Part shown: positions 8,248 through 16,419 of the stretch, piece after piece
How the letters are laid out: each line of letters opens with the position of its first letter
Position numbering within the stretch: the first letter of the stretch is position 1
DNA from: Ancrocorticia sp052089425
Lineage (GTDB): Bacteria; Actinomycetota; Actinomycetes; Actinomycetales; Actinomycetaceae
Direction: 5' to 3'
NCBI RefSeq assembly: GCF_052089425.1
Contig: NZ_JBQCZW010000001.1
Coordinates: 124,001 to 188,000, forward strand
Length of the DNA stretch: 64,000 bases
Notes under the pieces: generated by a model
Databases searched by the model: none
What the model was told of the DNA's origin: nothing
What the model saw: the letters and a program-made list of their open reading frames with translations, nothing else
Program-made: the position numbers and the translations under genes

Positions 8248-8790
8248 TTAGCCAGATATGCGGTCTACCCGCCGGACTTGATCCAACCTCACCAACACGC
8301 ACTCACCGTGAGCGTCGAGCTCAACCCAATCGGCACCAACTGCTTTCACCCGGCCGCGATAGGCCGCGCCTACCGTCTCCAGGCCGATCGGCCCTACACC
8401 GCCCATAGCCCTGATCCGCGAACGCAGGCTCAAAGAGGAACTCAGGGAGCCGCCAAGCGGCTGCGTGCGCGCCGTTAGCCCGCGCGCCGCCTCAATCTGG
8501 CCGAGAGGTATCAGGGACTGGCCTCGCGCTGTGCGCCCGGCAACCCATGTGGCTCCAACGGCGGAGACTTCCATGGCGATGTATTCCACGGATCCCACCA
8601 AACGGAGGCTTATCTCGCCTCCGGTGCTCGCCTGAAGGCGTCCCACCAGCTCCACGCCCTGTTCTTCCGCCTGAAGAAGCTCACTCGCCTCCGCGCGCAC
8701 CACGCTGAAGGCCTCAGCCGCCATGCGGCTCTCCACATCGGAGATTTCTTCCCAGACGCCCTCGTGGCGCGGGCGGCGATTCGAGTTCAT
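8248..8790 (-). CDS. Uncharacterised 180-residue protein
   Basis: I do not recognise a named family. The protein is soluble, with no signal or membrane segment. The N-terminal third looks helical and acidic (EEISDVESRMAAEAFSVVRAEASELLQAEEQ). It is followed by beta-rich segments that repeat a similar pattern: ISLRLVGSVEYIAMEVSAVG, then GAAYRGRVKAVGADWVELD and VLVRLDQVRRV. These suggest one or two small barrel-like folds, perhaps nucleic-acid binding, but this is inference. It has a clean ATG, is read leftward, and its stop nearly abuts the AbiEii remnant. Codon use and composition resemble the core genes. Confidence 0.7.
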   Translation of the reverse strand: MNSNRRPRHEGVWEEISDVESRMAAEAFSVVRAEASELLQAEEQGVELVGRLQASTGGEISLRLVGSVEYIAMEVSAVGATWVAGRTARGQSLIPLGQIEAARGLTARTQPLGGSLSSSLSLRSRIRAMGGVGPIGLETVGAAYRGRVKAVGADWVELDAHGECVLVRLDQVRRVDRISG

Positions 8791-9040
8791 AGCGCGAGCC
8801 TAACAAGCCATGACTTGACCAGTAAGTTATCCACAGTTTCCCCGAAATTCCGAGCCCCTCAGAGTTTTCCCCAGCCCTAGGGACTCTCGGCTCACGCAAC
8901 ACTCCGACGAAAGTAGGAGCGCCACCCCCTACCAAAGTAGGAAGCCGTGTATACCCGGCGGAAGGTCCTCACAGAACGCACTCAAACTGTATCTACCGAT
9001 ATCAAACGGCATCATACGTGAAGGTCAGGGGCATGATTCC
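8791..9040. promoter_or_regulatory. Divergent intergenic region with a DnaA box and paired palindromes
   Basis: This 250-base region separates two divergent genes and contains no plausible gene. It holds one exact DnaA box, TTATCCACA at 8827-8835. Two similar 14-mers follow: CCGACGAAAGTAGG at 8904-8917 and CCTACCAAAGTAGG at 8928-8941. The second is a perfect 5-bp inverted repeat around CAAA, and the pair is spaced 24 bases start to start. The pair looks like a tandem operator on the side of the LysM gene. The regulator is unknown. Confidence 0.55.
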
Positions 9041-9670
9041 ATGAAAGCATTAGCCACGAGCGTCGCTAGCTTCATCGTTGCTGCCCTCTGCGCCTTCGGA
9101 ACGATCCGCAGCATCGAGCAGTTTCAGGCAGCGGACACATCCGCAGACCAGCTCACGTGCCTTGTTGTGGCCGGATGCGCCGCGCTCGGATCGATCAGCG
9201 CGCTGTGGCTGTTTGTGTCCTATGCGGCGCTGGCCTACGCCACGCTGGCCCCGGCCTTACGGTTGGAGCCTCGCTCGCGGTTCACGAACCCGTCACCGCT
9301 ACTCCGCTTCGCGGCAGTATTCGGCACGCCAGCAGTGCGCCGTTCCCTCGCGATCATCGGAGTCATGAGCGCCACGGCCCTGCCCGCAAGCGCCGATACG
9401 GGTGCCACTGACCTTGGGTGGGGCGCACCGGTAGCGCCGGAAAGAGGCAGTGCGCCCGCCGTCGTCGCCATCAATACTCACACCGTCCAACCGGGAGATT
9501 CTCTGTGGTCCATCGCGGCGAACTCCCTCGAACCGGATGCGACTCAAAGCGACATTGCGGCCGAATCCGCGCGCTGGCTTCAGGCCAACCCCGAATCGAT
9601 CGCCGATCCCAACCTCATATTTCCCGGCCAAGTCCTCAACGCACCACTTTCATCTCAGGATTACTCATGA
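9041..9670 (+). CDS. LysM-domain membrane or envelope protein
   Basis: This 209-residue protein has two hydrophobic segments near the N-terminus (about residues 5-22 and 42-68), a third at about 104-118, and a C-terminal LysM domain (HTVQPGDSLWSIAANSL to IFPGQVLNAP, about residues 147-203) that would bind peptidoglycan. The layout places LysM outside the membrane. The stop overlaps the Rv3235-like gene in an ATGA, so the two are coupled. Genes of this pair commonly stand near secA in actinobacteria, as they do here. Confidence 0.85.
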   Translation: MKALATSVASFIVAALCAFGTIRSIEQFQAADTSADQLTCLVVAGCAALGSISALWLFVSYAALAYATLAPALRLEPRSRFTNPSPLLRFAAVFGTPAVRRSLAIIGVMSATALPASADTGATDLGWGAPVAPERGSAPAVVAINTHTVQPGDSLWSIAANSLEPDATQSDIAAESARWLQANPESIADPNLIFPGQVLNAPLSSQDYS

Positions 9671-10218
9671 GCGCTCTCGCAACAGAAACCAGTCCCCTCC
9701 ACGTCAAGCGGCTCCCTCCCGCCAGGCTAGTACCGGTGCGGGAAACGCCTCCGCCTCCTGCAACGTCTCCTATGCCCGTGACCTCACCGGAGAAGCCATG
9801 GGACCGGGTGGCGATCCACGCGGCGGATGAGCCGGTTCCATTCTGGCTGCGTGACGATTTCAATGCCGATTCGCCACTGCCTAAAGATCTGGAGCTGAGC
9901 CGGCGGGTGGTGGCGATGCTGCTGGTTCATTCCGTGGAGGTGTTGCTGGGCCATCGCCCGTGCTCACAGCTACGCAATTGGTTGAGCCCTCAGGTGTTTT
10001 CCGCGCTCTCCCGGCGCGCCGGCCTAGCCGTGCGAATCAACGGGCGCGCTCCGAGAACCTCTGCCCCACGCGTGCGCCACGTCCAGATATGCAGGCCCCG
10101 CGAGCGCGTGGCCGAGGCAATCGTGGTGATCCACGATGGGCAGCAGATCCGCGCCGCCGCCCTGCGGTTCGAGTTCATTCGCGACCGCTGGCGCGTGGTT
10201 GCCCTCGAGATTGGCTAG
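9667..10218 (+). CDS. Rv3235-family protein
   Basis: This 183-residue protein has a proline-rich N-terminal stretch (residues 15-45) and then a conserved domain with VVAMLLVHSVEVLLGHRPCSQL and RVRHVQICRPRERVAEAIVV, typical of the actinobacterial Rv3235 family. No enzyme motif is visible and the function of the family is not established. Its neighbours are the LysM protein, coupled by 4 bases, and secA, which converges from the other side 25 bases away. The fold ends in a beta-strand motif (IRDRWRVVALEIG) that resembles SecA-adjacent accessory domains. Confidence 0.82.
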   Translation: MSALATETSPLHVKRLPPARLVPVRETPPPPATSPMPVTSPEKPWDRVAIHAADEPVPFWLRDDFNADSPLPKDLELSRRVVAMLLVHSVEVLLGHRPCSQLRNWLSPQVFSALSRRAGLAVRINGRAPRTSAPRVRHVQICRPRERVAEAIVVIHDGQQIRAAALRFEFIRDRWRVVALEIG

Positions 10219-10243
10219 CATCCACGCGCCGTAGGGTCCCGCG

Positions 10244-13135
10244 TTACTTCTTTTTTTTCTTTGCTGCTGCGCGGCGCTGAGCCCGGTTCATTCCGTCCTG
10301 TCCACCGGACCCGCTAGTTCCACCGGCCTTAGGTGCCTTCCCAGTGGTGGACTTGCCAGCAGCATTCATTGTTTGAACTGCGCCGCTTCCGTCCTTCGAG
10401 GCGGCGGAGTAGGACACGGGGGCCGTGCGCTTAGGCTGAGTGATTCCGAGGACGGTTTCCGCGTCCACCCGATCGCCCGATTCCTTCGTGGCAGCAACGC
10501 TCGCGGAACTCGCGGCCCCAGCAGCATTGGCAGCTCCGGCCACCGCACGCTTGGACCCAGCCCTCGCCATACGCGTGGCCGTGGCTGCCTGGGCGGCGGC
10601 CGTAGCCTCCTCGCTGGCGGTGGCAGCTTCGCGGGCCTTGCGCTCACTCGGCAACTCGAAGTTGAACAGGTAGCGGACCGTTTCTTCCTTGATGCCATCG
10701 TTCATGGCTTGGAACATGCGGTAGCCCTCGGACTTGTACTCCACCAAGGGGTTGTTTTGGGCCATGGCCCGCAGCCCGATGCCCTCCTTGAGATAGTCCA
10801 TCTCATAGAGGTGCTCGCGCCACTTGCGGTCCAGCACGGAGAGGAGGACTTGGCGCTCCAGCTCACGCATGGCCTTTTCCCCTACCTCAGATTCACGATC
10901 CTCAAAGTTCGCGTGAATATCGGTGGTCAGCTCGGAAAGCAGAGCCTCGTGCTCAAGCTTGTTCTTCCCTCCCACTTCCTCCAGCAGTTCATCTGGCTCG
11001 AAGCCGGGGCGGTAGAAAGTGCGTAGATCAGTCCAAATACCTTCAAGATCCCACGAATCGCCGTCAGTGTTGTGGGCATTCACAACATCCTCGGCCACGA
11101 AATCGAGGAATCCGCGAACCATCGGATCAATATCTTCACCCTCAAGGATGCGGCGGCGCTCGTCATAAACAACCGTGCGCTGCTCGTTCATCACATCGTC
11201 ATACTTCAGCACGTTCTTTCGCATCTCCGCATTGCGGGATTCGATGGCGCTCTGGGCACGTTCGATGGATTTGCCCACTACCTTGAATTCGAGCGGAATA
11301 TCCTCGGGGTAGCGGGATGGATCGAGCGCTCGCGCCGCCATACCGGAAGCAAACAGGCGCATGAGATCGTCTTCAAGCGACAGGTAAAAACGGGATTCGC
11401 CAGGATCGCCCTGACGCCCAGAACGCCCGCGTAGCTGATTATCGATACGGCGCGATTCGTGGCGCTCCGAGCCCAAAACATAGAGCCCGCCGAGTTCCAC
11501 AACCTCATCGTGTTCAGCCGCCACGGCCTCCTTGGCCGCAGCCAGCGCCTCATCCCACGCTGCTTCGTATTCTTCTGGAGTCTCCTCCGGATCCAGCCCC
11601 TTCTTCTTCAGGGCATCAACGGCGCGATGCTCGGGGTTGCCACCCAGCATGATGTCCGTACCACGGCCTGCCATGTTGGTTGCCACGGTCACGGCGCCCC
11701 TGCGCCCGGCCTCGGCCACAACCGTTGCCTCGCGTTCGTGCTGCTTCGCGTTGAGCATCTCGTGATCAACCCCCGCGCGGCGCAGCAAGGATGAAAGCTC
11801 CTCGGACTTCTCCACGCTGGTGGTGCCGATGAGGATCGGCTGTCCCGCCTCATGGCGCTCCTTGATATCGTCCACGATCGAATCGAGCTTCGCGCGCCGC
11901 GTCGGGTACACGAGATCCGTGTTGTCCTCGCGGATCATCGGCTTGTTCGTGGGGATCGGGACAACGCCAAGCTCGTAGGTGCTGGAGAATTCCTCGGCCT
12001 CCGTCTCGGCTGTACCCGTCATGCCGGACAGTTTGTTGTACAAGCGGAAGTAGTTCTGGAGGGTGATCGTGGCCAGAGTCTGATTCTCCGCCTTGATCGT
12101 TACACCTTCCTTGGCCTCAATGGCCTGATGCATACCCTCGTTGTAACGGCGCCCGGCCAACACGCGCCCCGTGTGCTCATCAACGATGAGGACCTCGCCG
12201 CTCGTGACGATGTAGTCCTTATCGCGTTCGAACAGTTCCTTGGCCTTGATGGCGTTGTTGAGATATCCGATCAGCGGGGTGTTGAGCGATTCGTACAGGT
12301 TATCGATGCCCAGCAGGTCCTCCACCCGGTCAATACCGGGCTCCAAGATGCCCACGTTGCGCTTCTTCTCATCAACCTCATAGTCCGTATCGCGGCGCAT
12401 CTGGCGCGCCACCCGCGCGAACTCGGTGTACCACTTGTTCGCATCGCCCTCAGCAGGACCCGAGATGATCAACGGGGTTCGCGCCTCGTCGATGAGGATC
12501 GAATCCACCTCGTCCACGATCACGAAGTTGTGCTCGCGCTGAACCAAATCAGCGGTCTTCCACGCCATGTTGTCGCGAAGGTAATCGAAACCAAACTCAT
12601 TGTTCGTCCCGTACGTAATATCTGCCGCATACTCCTTGCGGCGCTGTTCGGGGGTTTGGCCGGACAGGATACAGCCGGTTGTCAGCCCGAGGAACCGGTG
12701 AATACGGCCCATCAGCTCAGACTGGTAGGAGGCGAGGTAATCGTTGACCGTCACCACGTGCACGCCCTCGCCAGTGAGAGCATTGAGGTAGGAGGGTAGC
12801 GTGGCCACGAGGGTCTTGCCTTCACCTGTCTTCATTTCGGCGATGTTGCCCAAGTGAAGAGCAGCGCCACCCATGATCTGGACATCGTAGGGCCGCTGGC
12901 CGATCGTTCGTTGCGCGGCTTCCCGCACGGTCGCGAACGCCTCTGGCAGTAGCGCGTTCAACTCCTCACCATCGGCAAGACGATCCTTGAAGAGTTGAGT
13001 CTGCTCCTTCAACTCCTCATCGCTCATCTCAGCGAAGGTTTCCTCGAGCAGATTGACCTGCTTGGTCAGGCCCTCGAGCTTCTTTAGGGTTCGGCCTTCG
13101 CCAGCGCGAAGAATCTTATTGAGGAACTTTGGCAC
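10244..13135 (-). CDS. secA: Preprotein translocase ATPase SecA
   Basis: This 963-residue motor drives preproteins through SecYEG. MKTGEGKTLVATLPSYL is the Walker A region (about residues 101-117) and DEVDSILIDEARTPLI is the DEAD-box region. MAGRGTDIMLGGNPEH and QLRGRSGRQGDPG are helicase motifs of the second nucleotide-binding fold. After the scaffold and wing domains come about 110 Ala/Thr/Gly/Lys-rich residues ending RAAAKKKKK, without the zinc-binding SecB motif, as is usual for actinobacterial SecA1. The start is GTG with AAAGGAG upstream. It converges with the Rv3235-family gene. Confidence 0.98.
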   Translation of the reverse strand: MPKFLNKILRAGEGRTLKKLEGLTKQVNLLEETFAEMSDEELKEQTQLFKDRLADGEELNALLPEAFATVREAAQRTIGQRPYDVQIMGGAALHLGNIAEMKTGEGKTLVATLPSYLNALTGEGVHVVTVNDYLASYQSELMGRIHRFLGLTTGCILSGQTPEQRRKEYAADITYGTNNEFGFDYLRDNMAWKTADLVQREHNFVIVDEVDSILIDEARTPLIISGPAEGDANKWYTEFARVARQMRRDTDYEVDEKKRNVGILEPGIDRVEDLLGIDNLYESLNTPLIGYLNNAIKAKELFERDKDYIVTSGEVLIVDEHTGRVLAGRRYNEGMHQAIEAKEGVTIKAENQTLATITLQNYFRLYNKLSGMTGTAETEAEEFSSTYELGVVPIPTNKPMIREDNTDLVYPTRRAKLDSIVDDIKERHEAGQPILIGTTSVEKSEELSSLLRRAGVDHEMLNAKQHEREATVVAEAGRRGAVTVATNMAGRGTDIMLGGNPEHRAVDALKKKGLDPEETPEEYEAAWDEALAAAKEAVAAEHDEVVELGGLYVLGSERHESRRIDNQLRGRSGRQGDPGESRFYLSLEDDLMRLFASGMAARALDPSRYPEDIPLEFKVVGKSIERAQSAIESRNAEMRKNVLKYDDVMNEQRTVVYDERRRILEGEDIDPMVRGFLDFVAEDVVNAHNTDGDSWDLEGIWTDLRTFYRPGFEPDELLEEVGGKNKLEHEALLSELTTDIHANFEDRESEVGEKAMRELERQVLLSVLDRKWREHLYEMDYLKEGIGLRAMAQNNPLVEYKSEGYRMFQAMNDGIKEETVRYLFNFELPSERKAREAATASEEATAAAQAATATRMARAGSKRAVAGAANAAGAASSASVAATKESGDRVDAETVLGITQPKRTAPVSYSAASKDGSGAVQTMNAAGKSTTGKAPKAGGTSGSGGQDGMNRAQRRAAAKKKKK

Positions 13136-13236
13136 GGATACAGTCTCCTTTGTAGGACAAACGATTCCAGACTACCGCCATTGTATGCGCCCGGTCATTT
13201 CGCCTTGCGATTAATCCACCACAGGTAGGGGAGTTC

Positions 13237-13291
13237 GCGGGAGCGTTCGTCGTCGTCGTAAAACGATGTGGGACGACGACGAAGCTCCCGC
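13237..13291. terminator. Long GC-rich hairpin between the nucleotidase gene and secA
   Basis: GCGGGAGC plus TTCGTCGTCGTC (13237-13257, one bulged G at 13245) pairs with GACGACGACGAA plus GCTCCCGC (13272-13291), a 20-bp stem with a 14-base loop. It stands downstream of the nucleotidase gene, about 21 bases after its stop, and upstream of secA. There is no T run after either arm, so it is a weak classical terminator. It may act as an mRNA 3' stabiliser or Rho-linked end. The (CGA)n core recurs elsewhere in the window. Confidence 0.65.
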
Positions 13292-13311
13292 CAGCGCAAG
13301 CCCGCTATCCG

Positions 13312-15351
13312 CTAACTCTTCAACCGGCGGCGTGCAACCAACATGAGCCCGGCGGCAACCAACAAGACCGCGGCGAAAGCAACTCCGGCAATCTGCGCTC
13401 CGGTGTTGGGGAGTTCCTCGCCCGGATCGCTGGGTTGGCCTGAATCCGTGGGCACGCTCGGATCGGTTGACTGATCAGGGCCGGTGGGATCAGGATCTCC
13501 CGGCTGAGTGGGCTGGCTGGGATCGGTCGGGTCAGTGGGGTCAGTGGGCTCCCCGGTCGGATCGGTCTCATCCTGCGGCTCGGTGATGAGCTCCCAATTC
13601 TCAGTGAAGAAGTTTGCCGGATCGATCACGCCTTCGGCTTCGGCGTATTCGATCATGAGCTCGCGGATCTCTAGTTGCTCGTCCCAGATCGTTTCGTAGG
13701 TGGGGTATCCGCCTCCGCCGTTCTGGCGGTAGTTGTTGACGGCCATGACGAACTGATCCGTATCTTCCACGGGCGTTCCATCGGGCATCGTCAGCTCAAC
13801 GATGCGTTCGCCCACGGGCTTGGTGATATCGATCTTGTAGTTCACACCAAGCAAGGCATCGAAGTTGTAGTCCGGAATGCCACGCGTGGCACCCGGGTAC
13901 AGGGCGTTCGTGTGAGTATCTGGGTTCCACGGGTTATCAGGGGTTGCCTGAACGAAGAAGCGTGCCGAGTACTCGAGGTAATCCTTGACGTCGCTGCCGG
14001 TCAGAAGGGATGCGGCTAGCGTGTTGTCGTAGATGTACAGGCTGGCAATATCCTTGATCGTCAAGTCACCCTCGGGGAACACTGAGGTGCGTGAGAACGG
14101 GGAAGTCTGGGCGATCACCGGGAGATTCTCGTATTCGGTGCCCACCAACGATTCTTCCACCTGATCGGTCATCACCTTACCGATGATGTCCAAGATCGGA
14201 GTGTCCTCGTAGCGCGAGGTATCGGTGGTCATCAACTCCTTGTTTTGTGCCACCACGGTGTTGACGTATTCGATGGTCTCATCGTGGGCTGCCTGGAGAT
14301 CGGGATCGTTGAGAATTCTCTCGGAATCTGTGACGTCTTCGCTGTAGTTGGCACTGACCAGATCCTTGATGGCCTCATCGCTTTCCGGCCAATTCACTTC
14401 ATAATCGGTGGCGGAATCGCCCTCTGTTGCGGTCAGCGGCAGGTCTACCTGCGATACGGAACGAGCCCAAAAGTAGGGCTGGGTGAAGAGAACCGGATCT
14501 CCATTCGGAGCTTCGAATAGGTCAACCGGGATGTCCACGTGGGAGTGCCCACCAATCACGAGGTCAATATCATCTACGTTGCTGGCAACGGAGGAGGCAA
14601 TATTTTCCTGCAGCAATGCGGGATCCCATTGAACACCTTCGGCGTCCTGACCAGAGTGTACGAGGGCCACTACCACATCGGCGCCCGCGGCCTTCATCTC
14701 GGGCACATATTCTTGGGCGGTCAGCACAAGGTCACGGAACTCGAGCGTTCCCTCCACGTTGGCCTTGTCCCAGATACGCACTCCGGGCGTGACGAGGCCC
14801 AGAACGCCCACGGTCACCTTGTTGCCGTCAATTTCACGGTCCAACATCGTGTAGGGCTCAGTGTAAGGTTCGTCCGTGCCGGCCTTCACCACATTTGCTC
14901 CGAGCAACGGAGCATCAGTCTGGTCCGCGTATGTATTCAGGGTCTCGAGCCCGTAGTTGAACTCGTGGTTGCCGAACACTTGGGCATCGTAGCCCACGAG
15001 ATTAAACGCTGTTGCCATGGGGTGGTTCTCAGGGTTCTTCGCGGCGAGCGAGGTCAGCGGGGTTCCCTGAATGTAATCTCCGTTGTCCAAAACAACAACG
15101 GAATCCTCGCCCTTGTCCTCGCGAACATCATCCACGATGGTCGTGACCCGTGAGAGGCCGAGTTCGTTTGGATCCTCAGCGCCACCGGCCGGATACGGCG
15201 CGTCAGTGAAATAGTCCCAGTTATAGATGTGACCGTGCACGTCGGTAGTTCCGAGCACGGTCAACTCAATATCGTCTTCTGCTGCATACGCCGGCACCGC
15301 AGGTACCAGCACCGCGGCTCCGAGCAGAGCCGCGGCGAATCGCTTGAACAT
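13312..15351 (-). CDS. LPNTG-anchored 5'-nucleotidase / 2',3'-cyclic phosphodiesterase
   Basis: This protein of about 679 residues begins with a signal peptide (ALLGAAVLVPAVPAYAAED). It continues with a metallophosphoesterase domain (LGTTDVHGHIYNWD, then NHEFNYG and GHSHVDIP for metal binding) and a 5'-nucleotidase C-terminal substrate domain (VNNYRQNGGGGYPTYE). A Pro/Thr/Asp-rich wall-spanning linker follows, then a sortase signal LPNTG, hydrophobic helix and RRRLKS tail. It should be covalently attached to the cell wall and hydrolyse extracellular nucleotides to nucleosides. AGGAGG precedes the ATG at 15351; a TTG at 15354 is possible. The sortase is not in the window. Confidence 0.95.
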   Translation of the reverse strand: MFKRFAAALLGAAVLVPAVPAYAAEDDIELTVLGTTDVHGHIYNWDYFTDAPYPAGGAEDPNELGLSRVTTIVDDVREDKGEDSVVVLDNGDYIQGTPLTSLAAKNPENHPMATAFNLVGYDAQVFGNHEFNYGLETLNTYADQTDAPLLGANVVKAGTDEPYTEPYTMLDREIDGNKVTVGVLGLVTPGVRIWDKANVEGTLEFRDLVLTAQEYVPEMKAAGADVVVALVHSGQDAEGVQWDPALLQENIASSVASNVDDIDLVIGGHSHVDIPVDLFEAPNGDPVLFTQPYFWARSVSQVDLPLTATEGDSATDYEVNWPESDEAIKDLVSANYSEDVTDSERILNDPDLQAAHDETIEYVNTVVAQNKELMTTDTSRYEDTPILDIIGKVMTDQVEESLVGTEYENLPVIAQTSPFSRTSVFPEGDLTIKDIASLYIYDNTLAASLLTGSDVKDYLEYSARFFVQATPDNPWNPDTHTNALYPGATRGIPDYNFDALLGVNYKIDITKPVGERIVELTMPDGTPVEDTDQFVMAVNNYRQNGGGGYPTYETIWDEQLEIRELMIEYAEAEGVIDPANFFTENWELITEPQDETDPTGEPTDPTDPTDPSQPTQPGDPDPTGPDQSTDPSVPTDSGQPSDPGEELPNTGAQIAGVAFAAVLLVAAGLMLVARRRLKS

Positions 15352-15417
15352 CAAGCCTCCTGTAAATTCATGTGGTCCACGAATTCTATATGAGGCCGCG
15401 TTAACGGATGATGAAAA

Positions 15418-16419
15418 CTATGCCGTGCGATTAATCGAGTAGTGCGCGTAGTCCGTGAGGGAATCACGAACGTCGCCTTCGGGAACGCCGTCCAGATAGG
15501 CCAGCCCCGATTCCATCCACTGGCGTGCCATCTCCTGAGTTTCCTCCAAGACGGCGTGCTTGCGGAGCATGCCCACAACTTCTTCGAGCGCCTCATCAGA
15601 TGAGAGATCGGCGTTTTCCAGCCGGTCGAGGATCTGGGCGCCTGCGTCATCGAGCGTGCCAGCTGCCGCGCGCTCACGCAGGAGGATCGTTGGCATAGTA
15701 TCCACGCCCTCACGAAGGTCAGTGCCCGGTGTTTTACCCGTGGCATCACCCGAGGACATGATGTCAATGACATCGTCTGCGAGCTGGAAGGCTACGCCCA
15801 CGCGCTCGCCGTACTGGGCCACGATCTCGGCCAGATCTTCGCTACCGCCCGAGGAGAGAACGCCGTAACGCGCGGAGGCGGCGATCAGCGAACCGGTCTT
15901 GTCAGCAAGCACGGAAAGATAATGATCCTTCGGGTTGTCACCTGCTGCCAAACCGATCGTCTCATGCAACTGGCCCGTACAGAGCCGCTCAAACATGGTG
16001 GCGTGTAGCTCAACGGAGCGCGGGCCCAGCCCGGCAACGATCGTGGAGGCGCGGGAGAACAATATATCCCCAGCCAAGATCGCTACCGTATTGCTGAAAG
16101 CCAGCTGTGCTGATTCCACACCGCGGCGCATGGGAGCTTCATCCATGACGTCGTCGTGGTACAGCGACGCCAGATGAGTCAGCTCCACCGCCACGGCGGA
16201 ATCGTAGACGGCCTGCGCCTCGGGATCTGGCCCGAGTTCGGACGTCAGGAACACAAGGGCGGGGCGGAGGCGCTTACCTCCGGCCTTCGCCAAGTGGGAC
16301 GTTGCCGGATCGATCTGGAGATCGTCCATGCGGACGTGCTCATCCAGCATCGATTCAACGCGTTCCATCCGGGTGCTGAGCCGATCACCGAGGGCACCTA
16401 GGCTGTTCGAGGTACTCAC
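15418..16419 (-). CDS. Polyprenyl (hepta/nonaprenyl-type) diphosphate synthase
   Basis: This 333-residue trans-prenyltransferase has both aspartate-rich motifs: DDVMD at residues 89-93 and DDVID at 215-219, with KTGSLIAASA between them. It should extend allylic diphosphates with isopentenyl diphosphate to make the side chain of menaquinone. The GTG start overlaps the nuoN stop by 4 bases, making it the last gene of the nuo block; menG and menJ stand at the other end. Chain length cannot be read from motifs alone, so I leave the gene name empty. Confidence 0.93.
   Translation of the reverse strand: MSTSNSLGALGDRLSTRMERVESMLDEHVRMDDLQIDPATSHLAKAGGKRLRPALVFLTSELGPDPEAQAVYDSAVAVELTHLASLYHDDVMDEAPMRRGVESAQLAFSNTVAILAGDILFSRASTIVAGLGPRSVELHATMFERLCTGQLHETIGLAAGDNPKDHYLSVLADKTGSLIAASARYGVLSSGGSEDLAEIVAQYGERVGVAFQLADDVIDIMSSGDATGKTPGTDLREGVDTMPTILLRERAAAGTLDDAGAQILDRLENADLSSDEALEEVVGMLRKHAVLEETQEMARQWMESGLAYLDGVPEGDVRDSLTDYAHYSINRTA

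Noticed and set aside
8827..8835. Replication origin at the DnaA box
   Set aside because: Only one exact box and a few similar sites occur; dnaA, dnaN and an AT-rich unwinding region are not seen nearby.
11852..12799. 315-residue open frame antisense to secA
   Set aside because: It lies wholly within secA, is rich in residues that mirror secA codons and has no recognisable domain; a shadow frame.
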